Below are positions 5,499 to 11,139 of a stretch of DNA of 11,139 nucleotides, piece by piece. Under the pieces are notes generated by a model. That model made no database searches. It was not told the DNA's origin and worked only from the letters and a program-made list of their open reading frames with translations. Where the stretch lies: assembly GCA_002396505.1 (NCBI GenBank), contig DGYA01000145.1:1-11139 (forward strand). Reading direction: 5' to 3'. The stretch's first letter is position 1. Every line of letters begins with the position of its first letter. Position numbers and translations under genes: made by a program. The stretch is from Cyanobacteria bacterium UBA5018 (lineage in GTDB: Bacteria; Cyanobacteriota; Cyanobacteriia; PCC-6307; Cyanobiaceae).

Positions 5499-6284
5499 CT
5501 GCAAAGGTGGCAGGGAGGCCCAGTCGCCGCGCCAGAAGATCTCCGGTTGCAAGGGCGAAAGCGACACGCCGCCCTCCTGCACTTGGGCCACATCGACGGG
5601 CCAGTGCGCCGGTCCCGCCACCTGGGCCTCCAGGTCGTTGGCCACCTCACCAGCCAACCAGTAATAGCTGCGGCCGCGGGGATCCACCCGCTGCTCAAAC
5701 TGATCTGTGTAGCGGCGCACCGCCGTGCGGCACCAACGCAGGGGGCCGATCTGCTCCGCCGGCAAGGGCGGCACGTTGAGGTTGAGCAGGGTGCTGGGGG
5801 GCCAACCCGCGGCCAACATTCGCTCCGCCACATCCAGGGCCAGCTCGGCGGCGGCGGCAAATTGGCGCCAGCGGTAGTCGGCGCTGCTCACGGCCAGGGC
5901 CGGCAGCCCCTCGATCGTGCCCTCCATCGCTGCGCTCACGGTGCCTGAATAGAGCACATCTGTGCCAAGATTGGGGCCATGATTGATACCCGACAGCACT
6001 AAATCGGGCCAGTGATCCAATAGGGAAAACAGGGCCAACTTGACGCAATCGCTGGGGGTGCCGCTGCAGGCCCAGGCCCGCACCCCCTCCACGAACAGTT
6101 GATCGGCCCGCTCGGCACGAATCGGGGTCTGCAGGGTGAGGCCATGGCCGGTGGCCGAGCGCTCCTGATCGGGGCAAACCACGCTCACCTGATGGCCCCG
6201 GGCCACGGCCTCCGCCGCCAAGCTGCGGATCCCCTCCGCGAACACCCCATCGTCGTTGCTAATTAGAATCCTTAGGGGCTCCAT
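5493..6284 (-). CDS. surE: 5'/3'-nucleotidase SurE
   Basis: SurE is a metal-dependent phosphatase that removes phosphate from nucleoside monophosphates and related substrates in the cytoplasm. The protein has 263 residues from the ATG at 6284. The metal-binding set is present: NDDG at 10-13 (D11, D12), S43 in ERSATGHGL, and N101 in LSGINHGPNLGTDVLYSGT (97-115). The substrate-side motif SGTPSDCVKLA (74-84) is also intact. The length fits the family (about 250-270). A GTG nine bases upstream (6293) is an alternative start that adds three residues not typical of SurE. It diverges from pheS across 59 bases and converges with the DUF3611 gene. Confidence 0.95.
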   Translation of the reverse strand: MEPLRILISNDDGVFAEGIRSLAAEAVARGHQVSVVCPDQERSATGHGLTLQTPIRAERADQLFVEGVRAWACSGTPSDCVKLALFSLLDHWPDLVLSGINHGPNLGTDVLYSGTVSAAMEGTIEGLPALAVSSADYRWRQFAAAAELALDVAERMLAAGWPPSTLLNLNVPPLPAEQIGPLRWCRTAVRRYTDQFEQRVDPRGRSYYWLAGEVANDLEAQVAGPAHWPVDVAQVQEGGVSLSPLQPEIFWRGDWASLPPLQP

Positions 6285-6343
6285 GGCCGGCACAGGGGGC
6301 TGATTCGTACAGTCTGTCCCTTGCCCCCAAGCCCGACACCGTC

Positions 6344-7351
6344 GTGAGCGCCACCGTTTCCCTGCAGCAGCTCACCGACCAACTTGCGGCCCTGGAGCAG
6401 GCCGCTGCCGCCGAAATCCAGGCGGCCTCCAGCGCCGCCCAGCTGGAGGACCTGCGGGTGGGCTGGCTGGGCAAGAAGGGTCGCCTCTCGGCGGTGCTGG
6501 GGGCGATGGGCAAATTGCCCGGCGACGAGCGGCCCCTGGTGGGCCAGCGGGCCAATCTGCTCAAGGAGCAGCTGCAGAGCTTGCTGAGCGAGCGGGTGCA
6601 GGCGGTGAAGTCGCGGGCCATGGCCGAGCGCATCGCCAAGGAGAGCCTCGATGTCACCACCCCCTGCAGCTATACCCCCCCGGGCCACCGCCACCCCCTG
6701 ATCAGCACAATTGAGGAGGTGGTTGACATCTTCGCCGGCCTCGGCTACCGAGTATCAGAAGGCCCAGAGATTGAAACCGATTACTATAATTTTACCGCCC
6801 TAAATATCCCCGAGCACCATCCGGCCCGGGATATGCAGGACACCTTTTATTTGGGGGACGGAAGGCTGCTGCGCACCCACACCTCGCCGGTGCAGATCCG
6901 CCATATGGAGAACAATCCACCGCCGGTGAGGATAGTGGCCCCGGGCCGGGTCTATCGCCGCGATGCCGTCGATGCCACCCACTCGCCCGTGTTTCACCAG
7001 GTGGAGCTGCTGGCCCTGGATGAAGGCCTCGACTTCAGCCACCTGCGCGGCACAGTTACCACTTTTCTGCAGCAATTCTTTGGCGATTTGCCAGTGCGGT
7101 TCCGGGCCAGCTATTTTCCGTTCACCGAACCCTCGGCCGAGGTGGACGTGCAGTGGCGCGGCCGCTGGCTGGAGGTGATGGGCTGCGGCATGGTGGATCC
7201 AGCCGTAATCCGCGGTATGGGCCTCGATCCGGAGCGCTGGAGTGGCTTTGCCGCCGGCCTGGGGGTGGAGCGCTTCTGCATGGTGCGCCACGGCATCGAC
7301 GACATCCGCCGCCTGTTCACCGGCGATCTGCGCTTCCTGGAGCAGTTCTGA
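6344..7351 (+). CDS. pheS: Phenylalanyl-tRNA synthetase alpha subunit
   Basis: PheS forms the catalytic half of the (alpha-beta)2 enzyme that charges tRNA-Phe. The 335-residue protein has an N-terminal coiled-coil tRNA-binding arm (about 5-100, with GWLGKKGRLSAVLGAMGKLP at 40-59) and a class II catalytic domain. Seen in order are motif 1 region GYRVSEGPEIETDYYNFTAL (134-153), RTHTSPVQIR (177-186), motif 2 GRVYRRDAVDATHSPVFHQ (201-219), YFPFTEPSAEVDV (257-269) and motif 3 GLGVERFCM (305-313). No residue appears to be missing. The start is a GTG at 6344; no ATG lies near and the MSATVSLQQLTDQL beginning matches relatives. A weak -10-like TACAGT sits at 6308-6313 in the gap shared with surE. pheT is not in the window, as is common in cyanobacteria. 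Confidence 0.96.
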   Translation: MSATVSLQQLTDQLAALEQAAAAEIQAASSAAQLEDLRVGWLGKKGRLSAVLGAMGKLPGDERPLVGQRANLLKEQLQSLLSERVQAVKSRAMAERIAKESLDVTTPCSYTPPGHRHPLISTIEEVVDIFAGLGYRVSEGPEIETDYYNFTALNIPEHHPARDMQDTFYLGDGRLLRTHTSPVQIRHMENNPPPVRIVAPGRVYRRDAVDATHSPVFHQVELLALDEGLDFSHLRGTVTTFLQQFFGDLPVRFRASYFPFTEPSAEVDVQWRGRWLEVMGCGMVDPAVIRGMGLDPERWSGFAAGLGVERFCMVRHGIDDIRRLFTGDLRFLEQF

Positions 7352-7402
7352 GCCAGGGGCGACCGCTCGCCATAAACTCCATTAGCCCCCTGCCCTCGAT
7401 CG

Positions 7403-8338
7403 GTGCCCCGCGTTGGACTGATCGTGAATGACGGCAAAAACCTGGCCGTCACCACCGGCGACACCATTGAGGCCCGCCTGCGCAAAGCCGGCATGGAGGT
7501 GGTGCGGGTGAGCAGCTCCGGCGGCATGGTGGGCTTCGCCAACCCCGACCAATACCTGCGCACCCAGGGCTTTGCCGCCTGCGTGCCCGCCAGCTTCGCT
7601 GCCGATCTGAGCCTGGCCCTGGTGCTCGGCGGCGATGGCACCGTGCTCTCGGCCGCTCGCCAGACGGCACCGATCGGCGTGCCGATCCTGACCATCAACA
7701 CCGGTCACCTGGGCTTCCTGGCCGAGGCCTACCTGAGCCATCTGGACGCAGTTCTCGATCGGGTGATTGCCGGGGACTGGAAGGTGGAAGAGCGCACAAT
7801 GCTGATCGTCAGCGTGATGCGTGGCGAACAGCGCCGCTGGGAGGTGCTCTGCCTCAACGAGATGGCCCTGCACCGGGAGCCACTCACCTCCATGTGCCAC
7901 TTCGAGATTGCCATCGGCCGCCACGTGCCCGTGGACATCGCCGCCGACGGCGTCATCCTCTCCACCCCCACAGGCTCCACGGCCTATGCCCTCAGTGCCG
8001 GCGGCCCGGTGATCACCCCCAATTGCCCCGTGCTGCAGGTGACCCCGATCGCCCCCCACTCCCTGGCCTCCCGGGCCCTTGTATTCAGTGATCTCGAGCC
8101 AGTGACTATCTTTCCCGCCACTCCCGAGCGATTGATGATGGTGGTGGATGGCAGTGCCGGCTGTTACATCTGGCCCGAGGATCGCGTGCTGATTCGACGC
8201 AGCGATCATCCGGTGCGCTTTGTCAGGCTGGGTGATCACGAGTTTTTCCAGGTGCTGCGCAACAAGTTGGGCTGGGGCTTGCCCCATGTGGCGAAACCGG
8301 GCGCCCACCTAGACGGCAGCTTGCCGGCACCGGCATGA
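7403..8338 (+). CDS. nadK: NAD kinase
   Basis: NadK makes NADP from NAD and ATP (or polyphosphate). The 311-residue protein shows the GGDGT signature (76-80), the TGHLGFL stretch (100-106), NEMALHR (152-158) and the conserved segment DGVILSTPTGSTAY (182-195) followed by SAGGP. These are the nucleotide-binding and catalytic elements of the family, and the length is normal. The start is a GTG at 7403, matching the family beginning (PRVGLIVNDGK); no ribosome site is seen. It follows pheS by 51 bases, and its stop overlaps the next gene as ATGA, suggesting a nadK-regulator-DUF192 operon. Cyanobacteria often have two NAD kinases; which one this is cannot be told with certainty. Confidence 0.96.
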   Translation: MPRVGLIVNDGKNLAVTTGDTIEARLRKAGMEVVRVSSSGGMVGFANPDQYLRTQGFAACVPASFAADLSLALVLGGDGTVLSAARQTAPIGVPILTINTGHLGFLAEAYLSHLDAVLDRVIAGDWKVEERTMLIVSVMRGEQRRWEVLCLNEMALHREPLTSMCHFEIAIGRHVPVDIAADGVILSTPTGSTAYALSAGGPVITPNCPVLQVTPIAPHSLASRALVFSDLEPVTIFPATPERLMMVVDGSAGCYIWPEDRVLIRRSDHPVRFVRLGDHEFFQVLRNKLGWGLPHVAKPGAHLDGSLPAPA

Positions 8339-9075
8339 GCGAAGCCCCTGAAATCGGCGCCCCGGTGGTGCTGCTCCTGGGTAAAGAAGCGCTTGCCCTT
8401 GCCACTCGCCTGCAGGCTTCCGGCTACAGGCCGCTGCTGGAAACTGGCGCCACCGAGCAGACGGACCCGCAGATTGACCCGCAGATAGAACCGCAGCTGG
8501 AGCCCCTGCCAGCCCCCCAGGCGGTACTGCTCTCGGCCTGTGCCCAGAGTCGAATCGCTGAGCTCAGGCAGCGTTACGCCAGCATTCCGCTGTTGCTGGA
8601 TGTGGGGGCCGACAGCGTCGAAGGCCGGGTGCTCTGCCTCAGCTGCGGCGCCGACGACTTCTGGCTTTCCCAACAGGGCCCCAGTGATCTGCTGATGCGA
8701 TTGCGGCTGCACCTGGAGATATCCCAACGGGCCCAAATCCCAATCCAGCTGATGCAGGTGGCGGATCTGGTGGTGAATCCGCTGGGTCGCCAGGTGAAGA
8801 GAGGCAGCAGGTCAGTTGCCCTTACCGCCCGGGAATATCAGCTTTTGCTGCTGTTTCTAGAGCGTAAAGGTACGGTGGTGAGCAGGGATCAGATCCTCCG
8901 CAATGTGTGGAAAGATCAGCAAGCCACCGCCAGCAATGTAATCGAGGTATATGTGCGCTACTTGCGCCAGAAACTGGAGCAGGGGGGCGAGCGCCGTTTG
9001 CTGCACACCGTACGTGGCCAGGGCTACTGCCTGGCTGAGCGCCTTCCCCACAGCCAGCCCGAATCCACCCCATGA
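8335..9075 (+). CDS. OmpR-family transcription factor with degenerate receiver domain
   Basis: The protein has 246 residues. Its C-terminal half (about 142-235) is a normal OmpR/PhoB winged helix: VALTAREYQLLLLFLERKGT (161-180), the recognition helix SNVIEVYVRYLRQKL (200-214), and the wing HTVRGQGYCL. The N-terminal half still follows receiver order (VVLLLG strand near 11, AVLLSA near 63-68, GADDFWLSQQGPSDLLMRLR near 105-124), but the acidic pair and the phospho-accepting Asp are missing: AVLLSACA replaces the usual LLDL motif. The Lys of the usual KPF is also absent. A loop of four DPQI/EPQL-type units (43-58) is inserted between the first helix and second strand. Phosphorylation is therefore unlikely, and no sensor kinase gene lies nearby. 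Binding site and target genes are unknown. Start ATG overlaps the nadK stop. Confidence 0.88.
   Translation: MSEAPEIGAPVVLLLGKEALALATRLQASGYRPLLETGATEQTDPQIDPQIEPQLEPLPAPQAVLLSACAQSRIAELRQRYASIPLLLDVGADSVEGRVLCLSCGADDFWLSQQGPSDLLMRLRLHLEISQRAQIPIQLMQVADLVVNPLGRQVKRGSRSVALTAREYQLLLLFLERKGTVVSRDQILRNVWKDQQATASNVIEVYVRYLRQKLEQGGERRLLHTVRGQGYCLAERLPHSQPESTP
8464..8511 (+). repeat. 12-bp tandem repeat, 3-4 copies, inside the regulator gene
   Basis: Units GACCCGCAGATT (8464), GACCCGCAGATA (8476), GAACCGCAGCTG (8488) and a diverged copy (8500) encode DPQI, DPQI, EPQL and EPLP. The length is a multiple of three and the array falls in a loop of the degenerate receiver, where extra residues would disturb the fold least. 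Confidence 0.88.
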
Positions 9076-9809
9076 AGCCAAGGTCGCCATATCAACCGGC
9101 CCAATTAGCATCAACTCCAGCCGCACTAATTCCCCGCCTGGCTGCCATTAGTGGACTGACAGCTATTAGCGGCCTGGCGGTGATTCCTGGACTGGCAATC
9201 ACTCCTGGCTTAGCGGTCATTCCTGGATTGGCAATCATTCCCGACGTGGCGGTGATTCCTGGACTGGCAAGTACCCCTAGCCGGTCAATTACTCCCTACC
9301 TGGCGGTGACTACCAGCAAAGCGGCGCTACCTGTCCCGGCCAGATTGCTGGTGGCAGCAGGGCAGGGGGCGCCGGTGGCGCGCTCTCCTGTCGCGCGGCC
9401 GGCGCTGGCAAGCCCGCCCCAATTCCTGCCAGTTGAGGCGCGCTGGTGCCTGCCGGGCGGTCGCTGCATCGGCCTGGAGGTGCCGCGGGGAGAGCGCCAG
9501 TTCAGCTTTGGCTTGCAGCTGCGTCCGGCATTACCACCGCTGCGGGGCATGTGGTTTGACTTCGGCAGCCCAACCCTGGCCCGCTTTTGGATGCACCGCA
9601 CCCCAGAGCCCCTGGACATGCTGTTCATTCGCGACCAGCGGGTGGTGGCAATTGAGGCCAAAACCAAGCCCTGCATGCACTTGCCCTGCCGCGCCTACGG
9701 ACCCGATCAAATGGTGGAAAGCGTGGTGGAATTGGCCGCGGGCCAAGCAGAAGCGCTGGGTCTAAAGGTAGGCAGTGAGGCCGCGATCGAGCTCAAGGCA
9801 CCTGAGTAG
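9072..9809 (+). CDS. DUF192 domain protein with hexapeptide-repeat N-terminus
   Basis: Residues about 120-242 are a DUF192 domain: LPVEARWCLPGGRCIGLEV (119-137), RGMWFDF (158-164), FWMHRTPEPLDMLFI (172-186), then VVAIEAKTKPCMHLPC and VESVVELAAGQAEALGLKVG. The domain is a small beta fold of unknown function, often exported or membrane-anchored in other bacteria. Here, residues 23-70 are eight tandem six-residue units of the type LAVIPG, flanked by weaker copies, and there is no clear signal peptide. A proline/alanine linker (82-118) follows. The total of 245 residues is well above the usual DUF192 size of about 120-170. The ATG overlaps the stop of the regulator gene (ATGA), so translation is probably coupled. 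The domain call is fairly sure; the role of the repeats is unknown. Confidence 0.85.
   Translation: MKPRSPYQPAQLASTPAALIPRLAAISGLTAISGLAVIPGLAITPGLAVIPGLAIIPDVAVIPGLASTPSRSITPYLAVTTSKAALPVPARLLVAAGQGAPVARSPVARPALASPPQFLPVEARWCLPGGRCIGLEVPRGERQFSFGLQLRPALPPLRGMWFDFGSPTLARFWMHRTPEPLDMLFIRDQRVVAIEAKTKPCMHLPCRAYGPDQMVESVVELAAGQAEALGLKVGSEAAIELKAPE
9138..9281 (+). repeat. 18-bp tandem repeat, 8 copies, inside the DUF192 gene
   Basis: Eight consecutive 18-base units (type CTGGCGGTGATTCCTGGA) encode LAAISG, LTAISG, LAVIPG, LAITPG, LAVIPG, LAIIPD, VAVIPG and LASTPS. Many differences between units are synonymous or swap Val/Ile/Thr/Ser at fixed positions, so the array has had time to diverge while keeping its frame. 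Confidence 0.93.
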
Positions 9810-9964
9810 CCCACTCCAATCAAACTAAGCAGGCTCTGGAGCCGGCTCTGGGAAATCGCCATTTCGGCGCTAGTGCCACCAGATAATCTTTGCGACATCG
9901 GCAATGCCGATTGCGGCGACCAGCTCAAGCCGACCAGCTCAAGCGGCCAGCTCAAGCGACCAGC
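9810..9964. other. Spacer between convergent DUF192 gene and cobL
   Basis: The spacer contains a small palindrome GGCTCTGGAGCC (9832-9843), a second near-perfect one ATCGGCAATGCCGAT (9897-9911), and most of the 13-bp array. Either palindrome could contribute to transcription ending, but neither is followed by a T run on either strand. Confidence 0.4.
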
Positions 9965-9968
9965 TCAA
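9916..9968 (-). repeat. 13/14-bp tandem repeat, 4 copies, at the cobL stop codon
   Basis: On the minus strand the unit TTGAGCTGGTCGC repeats four times, with one copy a base longer and one with a single substitution. The first copy contains the TGA stop of cobL (9967-9965) and the others extend into the spacer. Units are not multiples of three, which is harmless after the stop. Confidence 0.9.
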
Positions 9969-11139
9969 TAGCGCTTGCCCTTCAGCACCAGCACCGGGTT
10001 CATCGGTGCCAGACGTGTGCCATCAGCCAGCGGGGCACCGCGCCAGCTTTGATGCTGGCTCACAGAAATGCGCAGGCCACTGGCCTCTAGCGGTGCCTTC
10101 AATTCGGCCAGGGCCTCCAGGGTGGCCAAGGGGATCACCACCAGCCCCCCCGGCCTCAGCCGCGCCAGCACCGCCTGGAGCACCGCCTGACGCTCGCGGC
10201 CACCGCCGATCACCACCCGATCGGGATCTGGAAAACCGCTGAGAGCCTCCGGGGCCTGGCCCTCCTGGATGCTGGCCGGTCTCACCCCCAACCGCTCGGC
10301 ATTGGCGGCGATCAGGGCAGCTGATCCACCTCGGCGCTCCAGGGCCCACAGCTCCAAAGAGGGCCGCAGGCGCAGGGCCTCCAGGCCGATGGAACCCACG
10401 CCGGCGCCCAGGTCCCAGAGCACGCCGCGGGCCGGCAGCTCCAGATCAGCCAACAACTGCACGCGCACCTCCCGCTTGGTCATCAGGCCGGGGCGATCGG
10501 CATGCTGCAGCCACAGGCCATCGGCCAGACCAAACAGGGGCATGTCTTCCGGGTTGGCAGGCGGGGCTGGGGGCTCGGCAATTAGCAGCACCAGCTGCAG
10601 GGGGTCCCCCAGCTCGCCCAGGGGCAGCTCCGGATCGAGGCGCCGCACCCGCTCCTCCGGATGCCCGAGTTTCTCGCATAGCCACACCCCGTAGGCCTGC
10701 TGCAAGCCGGAAGCCCTCAACAGGATCAGCACCGCCTCGGCACCGCCGCGGCCCGGATCGGTAAGCACCGCCAGGGCGGGGGGCCGCCGCTGCAGGGCGG
10801 TCGCCAGGGGCTCGCTATCGCGGCCGTGCAGGCTGATCCAACTGGCGTCCTGCCAGGGGCGACCAATGCGTGCGAAGGCCAACTGCAACGAGGTGGGGGC
10901 TGGCTGGAACCGCAGCCGCTCAGCGCCAAACCGCTGCAGCAGCAGCCGTCCAATGCCAAACCAGAGCGGATCGCCACTGGCCATCACCACCATCGGCAGA
11001 GCCGCCCCAAAGCCCAAGGCCAACTGCTCCATCAGCAGCTCCGGCTGATCGCTGGCGATCAGCCGCCCAGGCCAACCAGCGGCTGCAAGGGGAGCTGATA
11101 GGGGGGGTACAGGGGGGGCTGATGGGGGGGTTGCAGGGC
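9965..11139 (-). CDS. cobL: Precorrin-6Y C5,15-methyltransferase CobL (CbiE-CbiT fusion), 5' end outside the window
   Basis: CobL methylates precorrin-6Y at C5 and C15 with loss of a carboxyl group in corrin ring synthesis; in cyanobacteria the end product is usually pseudocobalamin. The frame stays open past an internal ATG at 11032 to the window edge, and WPGRLIASDQPELL just before that ATG fits the family, so the true start lies outside. Counted from that internal Met, the CbiE part shows ASGDPLWFGIGRLLL (18-32) and the CbiT part MTKREVRVQLLADLE (183-197), the SAM-binding DLGAGVGSIGLEA (207-219) and DRVVIGGG. The region next to the edge is a Pro/Ala-rich low-complexity stretch built from a tandem repeat with G7 runs, not typical of the family. 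The gene converges on the DUF192 gene. Confidence 0.93.
   Translation of the reverse strand, partial: PATPPSAPPVPPLSAPLAAAGWPGRLIASDQPELLMEQLALGFGAALPMVVMASGDPLWFGIGRLLLQRFGAERLRFQPAPTSLQLAFARIGRPWQDASWISLHGRDSEPLATALQRRPPALAVLTDPGRGGAEAVLILLRASGLQQAYGVWLCEKLGHPEERVRRLDPELPLGELGDPLQLVLLIAEPPAPPANPEDMPLFGLADGLWLQHADRPGLMTKREVRVQLLADLELPARGVLWDLGAGVGSIGLEALRLRPSLELWALERRGGSAALIAANAERLGVRPASIQEGQAPEALSGFPDPDRVVIGGGRERQAVLQAVLARLRPGGLVVIPLATLEALAELKAPLEASGLRISVSQHQSWRGAPLADGTRLAPMNPVLVLKGKRY
11095..11139 (-). repeat. ~24/21-bp tandem repeat with three G7 tracts inside cobL
   Basis: CTGATAGGGGGGGTACAGGG and onward (11095-11118) is followed by a similar copy from 11119 to the window edge. Each unit carries runs of seven G (11101-11107, 11112-11118, 11124-11130). 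In the cobL frame it encodes a Pro/Ala/Ser-rich stretch. The array may continue beyond the window. Confidence 0.75.

Noticed and set aside
6285..6343. A defined promoter between surE and pheS
   Set aside because: A TACAGT hexamer at 6308-6313 is the only -10-like sequence and it has no matching -35, so the evidence is too weak to list as a feature.
7382..8308. Long minus-strand open frame (308 codons) opposite nadK
   Set aside because: His/Gly-rich shadow of nadK; all NAD kinase motifs are on the plus strand.

Overview
The window is a GC-rich piece of a cyanobacterial chromosome, most probably a freshwater or coastal picocyanobacterium of the Synechococcus/Cyanobium type. The evidence is the gene content: a ThiD2-ThiE fusion, DUF3611 and DUF1517 proteins shared with chloroplasts, and a CbiE-CbiT type CobL. 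Two copies of the cyanobacterial HIP1 octamer (GCGATCGC) in ribF support this. No species can be named from the sequence alone.

Layout. Bases 1-865 carry no convincing gene. They hold a 144-bp in-phase tetranucleotide repeat (41-184), some fragmentary minus-strand reading frames and a strong hairpin with a minus-strand T tract (604-646). Bases 866-3283 are a minus-strand cluster read thiE -> thiS -> DUF1517 gene. A tiny membrane-protein gene (about 3333-3449) diverges from thiE. After a 314-bp spacer with an 18-bp tandem repeat comes ribF (minus), divergent from a DUF3611 membrane-protein gene (plus), which converges on surE (minus). surE diverges from pheS (plus), which is followed by nadK, an OmpR-type regulator with a degenerate receiver, and a DUF192 protein. 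The last three overlap or nearly abut and look like one transcription unit. cobL (minus) converges on them and runs off the right edge.

The genes are mainly housekeeping cofactor genes: thiamin (thiE, thiS), FMN/FAD (ribF), NADP (nadK) and corrinoid (cobL). With them are a tRNA synthetase subunit (pheS), a nucleotide phosphatase (surE), two envelope or thylakoid proteins (DUF1517, DUF3611) and an unassigned transcription factor.

The unusual feature is the density of short tandem repeats. There are at least eight independent arrays with unrelated unit sequences. Inside genes the unit length is a multiple of three: 15 bp in thiS, 12 bp in the regulator, 18 bp in the DUF192 gene, and about 24/21 bp in cobL. 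Outside genes it is free: 4, 12, 13/14, 18 and about 36 bp. Several arrays begin at or straddle stop codons. This suggests continuing local duplication or slippage that selection tolerates only in protein termini, linkers and spacers. I found no CRISPR array, insertion sequence, tRNA, rRNA or phage genes.
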